Source: CAYUQT01 sp964446835 (GTDB taxonomy: Bacteria; Planctomycetota; Phycisphaerae; UBA1845; JAFGLZ01). Taken from it: DNA of 64,000 bases. How positions within the stretch are numbered: the stretch's first letter is position 1; each line of letters begins with the position of its first letter. Shown here piece by piece: positions 1 through 7,891 of this stretch. Below the pieces are notes generated by a model, which was not told the DNA's origin, did not search any database, and saw only the letters and a list, made by a program, of their open reading frames with translations. The position numbers and the translations under genes were made by a program. Where the stretch lies: NCBI GenBank assembly GCA_964446835.1, contig CAYUQT010000001.1, positions 124,001-188,000 on the forward strand, given 5' to 3'.

Positions 1-1
1 G

Positions 2-1354
2 GCCGCCTACCAGCCGTGGGAATTCTTCGATCCGGACGGCGGACCGAGTGCCGATCTGGCGATCACGGGCGAGATCTTCTGCTTCATGCAGGTGGTCGAG
101 CGCATCCTCGAGCACAAGGCTCGCGGCGAGACCATGCGGGCCGCGTTCAATCGACTACGGGTTGCGGGGCTGTTGGCCGACCTGCCGGGTCTGGTCTATC
201 GTGGCGAGGGCACGGTCGACGGGCACCCCCACCTGGTGGCCACCGAGGTTCCGCCCGTCGTCGGCAATCTGGATGAGTTCCCTCATCCCGGCATCGCCTA
301 TCGTCTTCTGGAGCCCCCGCACGGGCGCCACGAGATGTCTGCCCACACGCTTCCACGCGAGCAAATCCGGCGCTACGTGCGAGTGGCGGCCATGCTGACC
401 ACACAGGGGTGCCGTTTCAGTTGCCCCTATTGCCCGATTCCGGCCTACAATCACCGGCAGTTCCGTACGAAAAGCCCCGATCGGATCCGACAGGAAATCA
501 CCGATCTGTCGGAGGACTTCGGCATCACGAGTTTCTTCGGAACCGACGACAACTTCTTCAATCGCCGTCAGACTGTCGAAGACATCTGCAGCGAGATGGC
601 CAAGGGACGCGTGAACGGGCGGCGGCTTCGAGACGTCATCTTCTTCGGAACCGAGGCCACGCTGAGCGACGTGTATCGCAACAGAGACCTGCTCGATCTC
701 TGTCGGGACAGCGGCATGAGGGCCCTCTGGTTTGGCATTGAAGATCTGACCGCCGGACTGGTCAAGAAGGGGCAATCGGCCGAAAAGGTGCAGGAACTCT
801 TCCCGTTGATGCGTCAGAAGGGCATCTTCCCGATGCCCATGCTGATGTACCACGACGACCAGCGGCTTTACGCCGGCAATCGGCTGGGCGGCATCATGGA
901 TCAGGTGCGGTTCCTGACGAAGAACGGAGCGGCCAGCATCCAGGTGACCTCGCTGATGCCGATGGTCGGCAGCAAGTTGTATGAGGCGCTGTTCAACCAG
1001 GGCATCGTGGTCAGCCAGGTCGGCAGCAGGAAGGTGGCCGATTATCTGTACGACGGCAATCACGTGATCGCCTCGCGGCACGGGTCGCCCTTCCAGCGGC
1101 AGCTCGATATCATCCGTGCCTACTGGGGGTTCTACAATCCGATCAACTTCGCCCGGAAGCTCCGCCGACTCGGCGACGAGATGTACCGGCTGGAAGCCCT
1201 CTTCCAGCTCGAAGGCATGATCGTGACCTTCAAATCGTGCGTTCGAACGCTCGGCTGGCTGAAGGAACTTTGGTGGGGCCCGATTCACACGTACTCGCAG
1301 GCCCCGCGCCCGAACTGGTTGATCATCCCGGCGCAGAAGCCGCAACTGGCGTAA
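2..1354 (+). CDS. B12-binding radical SAM protein (5' end outside window)
   Basis: The frame is open from base 2, so the N-terminus lies outside the window and about 450 residues are visible. A CxxxCxxC cluster for the radical-SAM 4Fe-4S centre is encoded at bases 410-433 (Cys-Arg-Phe-Ser-Cys-Pro-Tyr-Cys). It is preceded by the end of a probable cobalamin-binding domain (the AITGEIF stretch near base 55 resembles the last strand of such domains). This order is typical of B12-dependent radical SAM methyltransferases and related enzymes. The C-terminal part is rich in basic and aromatic residues and matches the usual tail of the family. The substrate cannot be told from sequence. It converges on the MBL hydrolase gene; the 189 bases between them hold no clear gene or terminator. 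Confidence 0.8.
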   Translation, partial: AAYQPWEFFDPDGGPSADLAITGEIFCFMQVVERILEHKARGETMRAAFNRLRVAGLLADLPGLVYRGEGTVDGHPHLVATEVPPVVGNLDEFPHPGIAYRLLEPPHGRHEMSAHTLPREQIRRYVRVAAMLTTQGCRFSCPYCPIPAYNHRQFRTKSPDRIRQEITDLSEDFGITSFFGTDDNFFNRRQTVEDICSEMAKGRVNGRRLRDVIFFGTEATLSDVYRNRDLLDLCRDSGMRALWFGIEDLTAGLVKKGQSAEKVQELFPLMRQKGIFPMPMLMYHDDQRLYAGNRLGGIMDQVRFLTKNGAASIQVTSLMPMVGSKLYEALFNQGIVVSQVGSRKVADYLYDGNHVIASRHGSPFQRQLDIIRAYWGFYNPINFARKLRRLGDEMYRLEALFQLEGMIVTFKSCVRTLGWLKELWWGPIHTYSQAPRPNWLIIPAQKPQLA

Positions 1355-1543
1355 TCCCCCCTCCGGGAACAGATGAAGCGAATGAGTGAGCCCGCCCCGG
1401 AGCGGCGAGTGCAACGGTTTCTTGTACGTTCTCACCTGCGGCAACATGCCGTTCCGTTGCCCTACCACTGAAAGAGCCGGCAGCAACAGACTGTCATTTC
1501 CCTGTGTCCTGGAGATCCGGCCGATGTGCCAAGCCTCCACCGT

Positions 1544-2503
1544 TCAGACGTTGCGACGTTTCGATGCATTCGGAGGTATGTGATTCGGCGTCTCGTCATC
1601 CGGACCGTTCGCCACCACGTCGGCGGCCGGGTCACCGGCGGACGTCTCGGGCAGAGGCGGGCGTGGACGGTCCATCAAAAAGACGAACCGCTGTGTGGCG
1701 TCCCTTCCCAGTGCTTCGCGGAGATACCGTCGGGCCAGTCCCATTCCCGTCCGGCGAGAGACATGGACGAGCACGATGTGGGGATTCTCCAGCCTCTTGT
1801 TCAGACCCACCAGGTCTCGAACGTGCAGGTGCTTGCCCTCGCGGGCGCGGTGAAGATGGTCCGGCTCGAAGAAGGTGCACTCCAGAAGCAGCAGCCGGCT
1901 CCGACGAACGTATTCGAGGTCGAAGTGAGGACCGTCGGCCGTATCCCCTGCATAGCAGATCTGCGGAATCTCGACATCATAGTCGATCGACTGACCCTGC
2001 TTCTTCAGCTCGACCAGTTGGGGACCGCTGAGGTCGGCCAGCTCCGGTCGCAGCTTCCGCCGCGTCTCGATGACACAGAACCCCAGAGCCGGACTGGCAT
2101 GGGTCGTCTCGAATGCGCGGACGACGAGGTCACGACGGATGCGGTAGTCCTGCCCGGGCTCCATGCCGATGACCTCGTGCGGCGAGAGGTGTCCTTCAAT
2201 CTGTCCCCACGTTCGCATGAGATCTCGAATGGGGCGGACCATAGCCGATGGCACGAGCAGTTTGCCCGGCTTGTTGCCCAGGAAGTTCCGCTGAGAGAAG
2301 TAGTAGGCAATCCCTGCGGCGTGGTCCATGTGCCCGTGGCTCAGGCAGACGTGATCAATGTTGATCACCTCGCGGGGGGCACGCCCGATGTCGAAACAAA
2401 CGTTGTACTCCGGTGCAGCAACCACCGTCTCCTCGCCGGCCAGCGAGAAACCGACGAGCGTCGTCCCGTCAACCGTCTTTTCCACCATGGCTGTGCCGGA
2501 CAT
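1544..2503 (-). CDS. MBL-fold metallo-hydrolase (RNase Z-like)
   Basis: A metallo-beta-lactamase fold protein of about 319 residues. The zinc motif SHGHMDHAAG is at residues 55-64, followed by CYAGDTADG and HVS further on, which supply later metal ligands. The layout resembles tRNase Z-like hydrolases, but the substrate is unknown. The start is uncertain. The ATG at 2503 has a GAGG four bases upstream, while an ATG at 2566 lies 5 bases after the stop of the upstream giant esterase gene and would add 21 residues. A still longer frame reaches 2821 but overlaps that gene and carries low-complexity Arg/Gly sequence, so I rejected it. It is probably co-transcribed behind the esterase gene. Confidence 0.75.
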   Translation of the reverse strand: MSGTAMVEKTVDGTTLVGFSLAGEETVVAAPEYNVCFDIGRAPREVINIDHVCLSHGHMDHAAGIAYYFSQRNFLGNKPGKLLVPSAMVRPIRDLMRTWGQIEGHLSPHEVIGMEPGQDYRIRRDLVVRAFETTHASPALGFCVIETRRKLRPELADLSGPQLVELKKQGQSIDYDVEIPQICYAGDTADGPHFDLEYVRRSRLLLLECTFFEPDHLHRAREGKHLHVRDLVGLNKRLENPHIVLVHVSRRTGMGLARRYLREALGRDATQRFVFLMDRPRPPLPETSAGDPAADVVANGPDDETPNHIPPNASKRRNV

Positions 2504-2571
2504 AGCCTCACAAACGGTATCGTCGCGTCCCGCGGCGGCAAACTCCCGTCTTCGCTCCCGGACCATGCCCG

Positions 2572-5500
2572 TTACGACCTTCGGCGACTCCGCAACAGCG
2601 CCCGGAAGCCGCCCAAGCCCAGCAGGCACATGGCCCAACCGGCGGCCAAGTGGCTTGTCCCGACCGTTCCGCCGCAACCCGGCAGGAAATTCGCAGGGTA
2701 CTGAGGCTCGTTCGGCCCGGCCTGGAGAGGGGTAAACATGGCACTGAACGCCTTGTTCGAGTTCATCACGACCGTCAACGGGTTGGTGATCGGGCCACTC
2801 CCGTCCAGATCGCCGCTCCAACCCACGAACTGATACCCCTCAGATGCTGTCGCCTGGAGGCTCACCGTGGTCCCCTGACGATACGTCCCGGCCGTCGGAG
2901 AGACGGTTCCCTGTCCCATTGCTACGACGACCGTCAGATTGTATTGCGGCCGGACACGCACCGATGTCGTGCCCTGAACCGTCCGCCCGCTGGAATCGAT
3001 GATCACGACGGCATAGGTCGTGTCGGCAGCAGGCGACACGACGATATTCGGTTCAGTCCCGGCAACCGGAGACCAGGAGTACTGATAGGGTCCGATGCCG
3101 CCGGTGGCCGTCGCAACGATTTCAGAGGTCTGTCCCGGGTCTATCTCGTTCGGACTGGCGGCAACCCGAATCGACAGCGGAGAAACCACGGAGATCGTGA
3201 TACTCCCTTCCGCGGGCTGCCCCAACGAGTCGGTCACCTTGATGCCATACGTGGTGGTCACTTTGGGTTTGACCGTCATCGAGGTGGTCGCCGGCCCATT
3301 CGGGTCGTTGGGATCGTTCGGATTGACCCACCGGTACCTGTAGGGTGGTAACCCACCGTTGATAACGGCGACCAGGGTGGCCGATTGACCGACCACGAGA
3401 GACGACGGATAGGCTTCACAGCTTACCGTCGGGGCGCCCGCCACCGTCACCGTAACGGATGCCGGCGACGAAACATGCCCCTTGGCATCCGTCGCCGTGA
3501 CACGGTAGGTGGTGCTCTCAAAGGGATTCACGGTGATGTTGGCATCCGTCTGCCCCGTCTCCCAAGCGAATGAGTAGGGCGGAATGCCACCCATTGCGGA
3601 GGCGGACAGAACAGCGCTTCCACCCGAGTAGACGATGGTCGGACGGGCAACGGCAGATGCCGTCACGCCCGTGCCTACCGTCACCGAAACGGAAGCACTG
3701 ACCGATTGAGTCAACGAATCCGTAATGGTCACCGTGTAGGTGTCTGTCTTGCTGGGGGTGACGTTGATGGTGCTGCCGGTCTGCCCGGTGTTCCATCGAT
3801 GGGCATAGGGTTCGCGTCCTCCGATGACTCGGGCCGTCAATGTGATGGTCTCGCCGGCGATCACCCAGTTCGGATTGGCCGTTACTTCAACCCCCAGCCC
3901 CGGTGCCACATCCACCGAAACACCTGCCTCGGCGAACTGCCCGAGTGTGTCTGTGACCTTCACCGTATAGGAGGTCGCCTGCGTGGGTTTCACGAGGATC
4001 TCGGCGGCGTTCTGGTTGGGATCGGCGCCCCACTGATAGGAGTAGGACCCATAGCCCCCGGATGCCGTGGCCTTCAAACGAGACGTCCCACCCACGCGCA
4101 CGATGTTCGGCTCTGCCACAAGCGACACACCTACACCCTGCGCCACGGTGACGACCACATTGGCGTCATCCGTCTGACCCACCGCATCCGTGACCGTCAC
4201 GGTGTAGTTGGTGGTCTGGAGGGGTGAGACCACCACGTTGGGTCCGGTCTGTCCGCTGCTCCAGAGATAGCTGTACGGGGCTTCACCGCCCGAGGGAGAC
4301 GCCGTCAAATTACAGGCTGCTCCCGAAGCCACGACGGGGGGCTCGGCCATCGCGTTCACAACCACCTTTGTCGGGACACTAATGGTAACCTTGGCCGTGG
4401 TCTTCTGAGGCGTCGGCGTACCGCTGTCGGTCACTGTAACCTCGTACGCCGTCGTCGCCGACGGGGCCACGTCGATGAATGTCGTCGTCTGATTGGCATC
4501 ACTCCACAGATAGTTGTACGGAGGGGTCCCTCCTGTGGGTTGGGCCGTCAGTTTCGAACTGTGTCCCGGAAGAATCGCATTAGGTTCGGCCAGAATCCCC
4601 ACCACGAGCACCGGAACGTATGTCCCCGTGACCGATGTCGTGCCATCCTTGTGAACCACGGCGTTGGCATCGATAGGCGTGACGTAACCCTCGACCGACC
4701 CGAAGCTCACACGATGTTCGCCCACAGAGACGATCTGGCTCTGGGGCGCCTGACCCCAACTCTGCTGGTTAACGAAGACCTCACCCTTAACGGGGGTGGT
4801 GTCGACGGCCAGTGTCCCGGTCGTGGTCCCGAACACGGCAGACACCTCACGAGGAACGTCCATCACGACCGACGTCATGGCGTTCGCGTCGTCGATGGCG
4901 TAGTTGGCATCGCCGGGGTAGCAGGGATCATAGACGAGCCACTTGGAGAATGATCGCTCGCTGTAAGGCACTGCCGTCAGCGTGACAGGGGTGTTGTGCT
5001 GGAACTTGGGTTGTGCGTCGTTCAGCGCCCTGGGGCTGCAAGAAACGCTGCCCCAAGCGGCGTCCGCGGAATTAGGTTCAACCGCCCCGTTCAACACATG
5101 CAGCGTCAGCCGGGTCGGCTGGGGCAGGACCCTCACCTCCGTCGTGTAGATGAACGGTGGCAGCGGCGAGGTGTTGTTGTACGTCAGTTCAACGAAGAAC
5201 GCCGTATAACGGCCTGCGCTGGGGCGAAGGACCTTCCCGATGTACACGCCCTCCGGTGTGGGAGACAAGGCGGTAGCGGTGTATACCTTGTTCGGATCGT
5301 TCGGATCATATCGGAAATCATGAACCTGTGTGTTTGTCGCCTGCCACAAGTAGACCGAGTTCGGAATCTTGTTGGTCCGAACGTGCATCGAGGCATAGTT
5401 GGCATCGACGGGATCGACATCGTAAGTGGTCCATGAATACTGGGGCCTCGGAAGACCGATCAGCAGCGATGTGTAGAACATCATCAGGCTGCCGAGCGCG

Positions 5501-6741
5501 GACTCAAAGTCGTTGATGCCGTGGCCGGAGTTCGGCATGTATCGCAGGCGAGACTCGCCCGGCAGGTCCTTGTAGTAAAACTGGGACGAATCCGGAATGA
5601 AGAACTGGTCGCCGCTGGCATTCAGGATGAACTTCGGGGTCTTGGTGAAGCGATCCCGATACTGATACGGATCCACGATCTTCAGCAGGTCCGGCGCACC
5701 GGCCGAGTGCAGGTTCTGCATGACATAGGTCGTCACGTAGCTGCCGACGGCTATGGAGAACGCCCCCCCATCGTAGTAGCCATCGTTCGGATCGCTGTAG
5801 ACACGATTGGCATCCATGTAGTGATCGTCGGTGCCCGGTACGTCGTAAGACACTTCCATGTAGTGATGATTGGGGTCGCGATCCAGGAACACCGTGTCGG
5901 TATTGACGCCGTAGTAAGAGGCGAAATGGTGATCCATCTGGTTCGGGAGGTTCAGCAGATCGATCACCACCGGTGCGATGCCCATAACCCGCGGATTCGA
6001 CGGGTTGGCACCCAGTTCGTACGCACCGGTGAGCCAGGTGGTCCAGCCGCGTTTGGAGGCACCTGCGACCAGGAACTTCTCGACCGGCCAGTAGAGCTTC
6101 TCAGAGCAAAATCTCTGCACCGTGTCCATACCCCGAACGGCGCTCTTGACCATCGGCAGCAGCGCCGGCCAGTTGGGGTCACCCGTCGTCATGTATTTCT
6201 GAAAACTATAGGCGATGATCTCGTCTTCAGTACGGGGATGCGCCGGAGGATCCTCATCGGTGAAGTTCAGAGACTCGTTGGGAACATCCAGGAGGACGGC
6301 CACGACCGAACCGGTGTTTGCCGCGACGTCGCCGATCTTGCGCAGCTCGTCGTCGGAACCCAATGTGTTCAGATTGGGCGCTGCACTGTTGTAGCTGCCC
6401 CCGTCAATCCAGAACAGTGCCTTGTTATGAAGAGGGGTATCCGGCTTGTAGATGACCATCCAATGTTCCCACAGGGTGTGATCCACCTCACTGGACGAGC
6501 GCCACACCTGGGAATACATCTTCACGACGTAGGCCGTGTAGCCGGTCCCCTTGTACTTCTTAGTGGTATCATTAGCATCGTAGACATACGGGATATAATT
6601 CGCGTCAGCCCTCCCAACGTACTCATCCAAAGCGGTGTACGTAATACCGTAAGCCATTGGTGTCCAATGGATTACCAGCAATAGACATGTCAGACAGAAC
6701 ACCCACCCGGACCGGTAACGCATGAGGATGGCGTTGGACAC
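2572..6741 (-). CDS. Secreted PhoPQ-related alpha/beta hydrolase with seven Ig-like repeats
   Basis: A 1389-residue exported protein. Residues 1-32 form a signal peptide. Residues about 33-455 match the PhoPQ-activated pathogenicity-related (PqaA, PF10142) alpha/beta hydrolase family, with nucleophile motif GASKRG and a late NSGHGI carrying the likely catalytic His. A PEGA/InlB-like stretch follows. Then come seven repeats of about 78 residues with a GG-PY-YxW-Q--VTV-D pattern, an InlB-type repeat (GWSGDLDGSG), and a C-terminal tail. The tail is Gly-Cys-Gly-Gly, a hydrophobic helix and an Arg cluster (residues 1355-1389), like a cysteine-type sorting signal. DPNDPN spacers are typical of Phycisphaerae. 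The GTG start has GGGAGGG five bases upstream. The substrate is unknown; deacetylation of a plant or algal polysaccharide is only a guess. Confidence 0.8.
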   Translation of the reverse strand: MSNAILMRYRSGWVFCLTCLLLVIHWTPMAYGITYTALDEYVGRADANYIPYVYDANDTTKKYKGTGYTAYVVKMYSQVWRSSSEVDHTLWEHWMVIYKPDTPLHNKALFWIDGGSYNSAAPNLNTLGSDDELRKIGDVAANTGSVVAVLLDVPNESLNFTDEDPPAHPRTEDEIIAYSFQKYMTTGDPNWPALLPMVKSAVRGMDTVQRFCSEKLYWPVEKFLVAGASKRGWTTWLTGAYELGANPSNPRVMGIAPVVIDLLNLPNQMDHHFASYYGVNTDTVFLDRDPNHHYMEVSYDVPGTDDHYMDANRVYSDPNDGYYDGGAFSIAVGSYVTTYVMQNLHSAGAPDLLKIVDPYQYRDRFTKTPKFILNASGDQFFIPDSSQFYYKDLPGESRLRYMPNSGHGINDFESALGSLMMFYTSLLIGLPRPQYSWTTYDVDPVDANYASMHVRTNKIPNSVYLWQATNTQVHDFRYDPNDPNKVYTATALSPTPEGVYIGKVLRPSAGRYTAFFVELTYNNTSPLPPFIYTTEVRVLPQPTRLTLHVLNGAVEPNSADAAWGSVSCSPRALNDAQPKFQHNTPVTLTAVPYSERSFSKWLVYDPCYPGDANYAIDDANAMTSVVMDVPREVSAVFGTTTGTLAVDTTPVKGEVFVNQQSWGQAPQSQIVSVGEHRVSFGSVEGYVTPIDANAVVHKDGTTSVTGTYVPVLVVGILAEPNAILPGHSSKLTAQPTGGTPPYNYLWSDANQTTTFIDVAPSATTAYEVTVTDSGTPTPQKTTAKVTISVPTKVVVNAMAEPPVVASGAACNLTASPSGGEAPYSYLWSSGQTGPNVVVSPLQTTNYTVTVTDAVGQTDDANVVVTVAQGVGVSLVAEPNIVRVGGTSRLKATASGGYGSYSYQWGADPNQNAAEILVKPTQATSYTVKVTDTLGQFAEAGVSVDVAPGLGVEVTANPNWVIAGETITLTARVIGGREPYAHRWNTGQTGSTINVTPSKTDTYTVTITDSLTQSVSASVSVTVGTGVTASAVARPTIVYSGGSAVLSASAMGGIPPYSFAWETGQTDANITVNPFESTTYRVTATDAKGHVSSPASVTVTVAGAPTVSCEAYPSSLVVGQSATLVAVINGGLPPYRYRWVNPNDPNDPNGPATTSMTVKPKVTTTYGIKVTDSLGQPAEGSITISVVSPLSIRVAASPNEIDPGQTSEIVATATGGIGPYQYSWSPVAGTEPNIVVSPAADTTYAVVIIDSSGRTVQGTTSVRVRPQYNLTVVVAMGQGTVSPTAGTYRQGTTVSLQATASEGYQFVGWSGDLDGSGPITNPLTVVMNSNKAFSAMFTPLQAGPNEPQYPANFLPGCGGTVGTSHLAAGWAMCLLGLGGFRALLRSRRRS

Positions 6742-6852
6742 GGTGTCCCTCCCACAATCAGGGCCAGAGCGCAGCTAATTCCCGCAAGGCATGAATGTAC
6801 AGGAAGCTAGACTACTTCCCTTTGCCGCCGCGACGACACCCACGCTCGTTCT

Positions 6853-6882
6853 ATTCTAGTGACCATACCTGCATCGGGTCAA
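6853..6882 (-). promoter_or_regulatory. Sigma-70-type promoter for the giant esterase gene
   Basis: Read on the minus strand: TTGACC at 6882-6877, an 18-base spacer, and TAGAAT at 6858-6853. Transcription would start near 6846, about 105 bases before the GTG at 6741. It sits just after the stop of the histidine kinase gene. Confidence 0.55.
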
Positions 6883-6901
6883 CCGCCACAGAAATATCTG
6901 T

Positions 6902-7720
6902 CTAGGACATCGGAAGCCGAACTGTGAAACGGCTTCCACGCCCCACCTCGCTCTGGAGCTCGATCGTCCCCCCGTGTGCCCGAACGATCTGTCGGGTCAT
7001 CGGCAACCCCAACCCGGTTCCATCTCTTTTTGTAGAGTAATAGGCCTGAAAAACCTTCTCCCTGTCGTTTTGCGGGATACCACACCCGGTGTCGGTCACT
7101 TCCACGACGGCCTGGTGCCGATCGTCGCTGCCGGTGCGAACCATCAGCTCCCCACCATCGGGCATTGCCTGCTGGGCGTTGACGAAGAGGTTCAGGATCG
7201 CCTGCTTGATGAGCGACTCGTCAATATCACACGACAGGGCATCGGGCGACAGAACCGACCGCACCTGAACCTGATGCGACTCGGCCTGTGGGCGGAAGAA
7301 AATCAGCATTTCTTCGACGATCACATTGAGGTCGGCCCGGGTGCGGTGGAGTTCCTGACGACCGATGTACTTCAGGAAATCGTCCAGGATCTTGCCCAGA
7401 CGATCCGCCTCCGTTCGGAGCACATCGATCTTGTTCAGACTCCTCCGGCAGAGCTCGGAATGGGGTGAATCGACCGCATCCCGCCAGTCTTCGGCGAGCA
7501 ACTGGAGATTCACTTTCAGCGTCGAGAGCGGATTGCGGATTTCGTGGGCCAACCCCCCGGTCAGTGTCGACAGTTCGGTCAGTTTCTCGCCGGCCTCGGA
7601 GGCTTCGGCCCGCAGGCGACAGCTCTCCACGCGGTCGCGTCGACCCCACCAGAGGCGACCGGCACCCAGGATCAGCACCGCTCCGACCGCCACGCCTGCG
7701 ATAAAGAGCAGCAGGTCCAA
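6902..7720 (-). CDS. Membrane-anchored sensor histidine kinase
   Basis: 272 residues. Residues 2-25 form one membrane helix, and a short coiled linker leads to the H-box LAHEIRNPLSTLK with phospho-acceptor His59. The ATPase part has an N-box (LNLFVNAQQAM), a G1 box (DTGCGIP) and a G2 box (GTGLGLPM). There is no periplasmic sensor domain, PAS or HAMP, so the signal is probably intramembrane or cytosolic. The start is TTG at 7720, supported by GGAGGAG seven bases upstream; no ATG is better placed. No response regulator is adjacent, so it is an orphan in this window. It lies downstream of pnp, separated by a strong hairpin terminator. Confidence 0.88.
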   Translation of the reverse strand: MDLLLFIAGVAVGAVLILGAGRLWWGRRDRVESCRLRAEASEAGEKLTELSTLTGGLAHEIRNPLSTLKVNLQLLAEDWRDAVDSPHSELCRRSLNKIDVLRTEADRLGKILDDFLKYIGRQELHRTRADLNVIVEEMLIFFRPQAESHQVQVRSVLSPDALSCDIDESLIKQAILNLFVNAQQAMPDGGELMVRTGSDDRHQAVVEVTDTGCGIPQNDREKVFQAYYSTKRDGTGLGLPMTRQIVRAHGGTIELQSEVGRGSRFTVRLPMS

Positions 7721-7765
7721 GAAACGACTCCTCCGTCACGAGAAGGCCCGCCCCGTAAGCAGTAC

Positions 7766-7859
7766 CAGAAAAGAAAGGAGCCCGGAGCGTAGACGACAGA
7801 ACTCTCCTCTCCGACACTTCCTGTCGAGGATCAAGCCCTTCGCCTGCGCTCCGGGCTCC
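7766..7859 (-). terminator. Large nested-hairpin terminator after pnp
   Basis: On the minus-strand transcript, a perfect 13-bp stem (bases 7847-7859 with 7777-7789, GGAGCCCGGAGCG and its complement) closes a 57-nt loop. The loop contains its own 5-bp hairpin (7822-7826 with 7812-7816). TTTCTTTTCTG (7776-7766) follows directly. The stem begins 32 bases after the pnp stop and ends 46 bases before the histidine-kinase start codon, so it could end pnp transcription or gate read-through into the kinase. Confidence 0.75.
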
Positions 7860-7891
7860 GACGCATTCAGAACCCGGCCGGCGCCGCGAGA

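Noticed and set aside
155..1540. 461-residue frame opposite the radical SAM gene
   Set aside because: Shadow of the conserved gene; no ribosome site or domain.
1355..1543. tRNA or small RNA after the radical SAM gene
   Set aside because: A 6-bp hairpin (GGCAAC/GTTGCC) exists but no T-loop or cloverleaf pattern.
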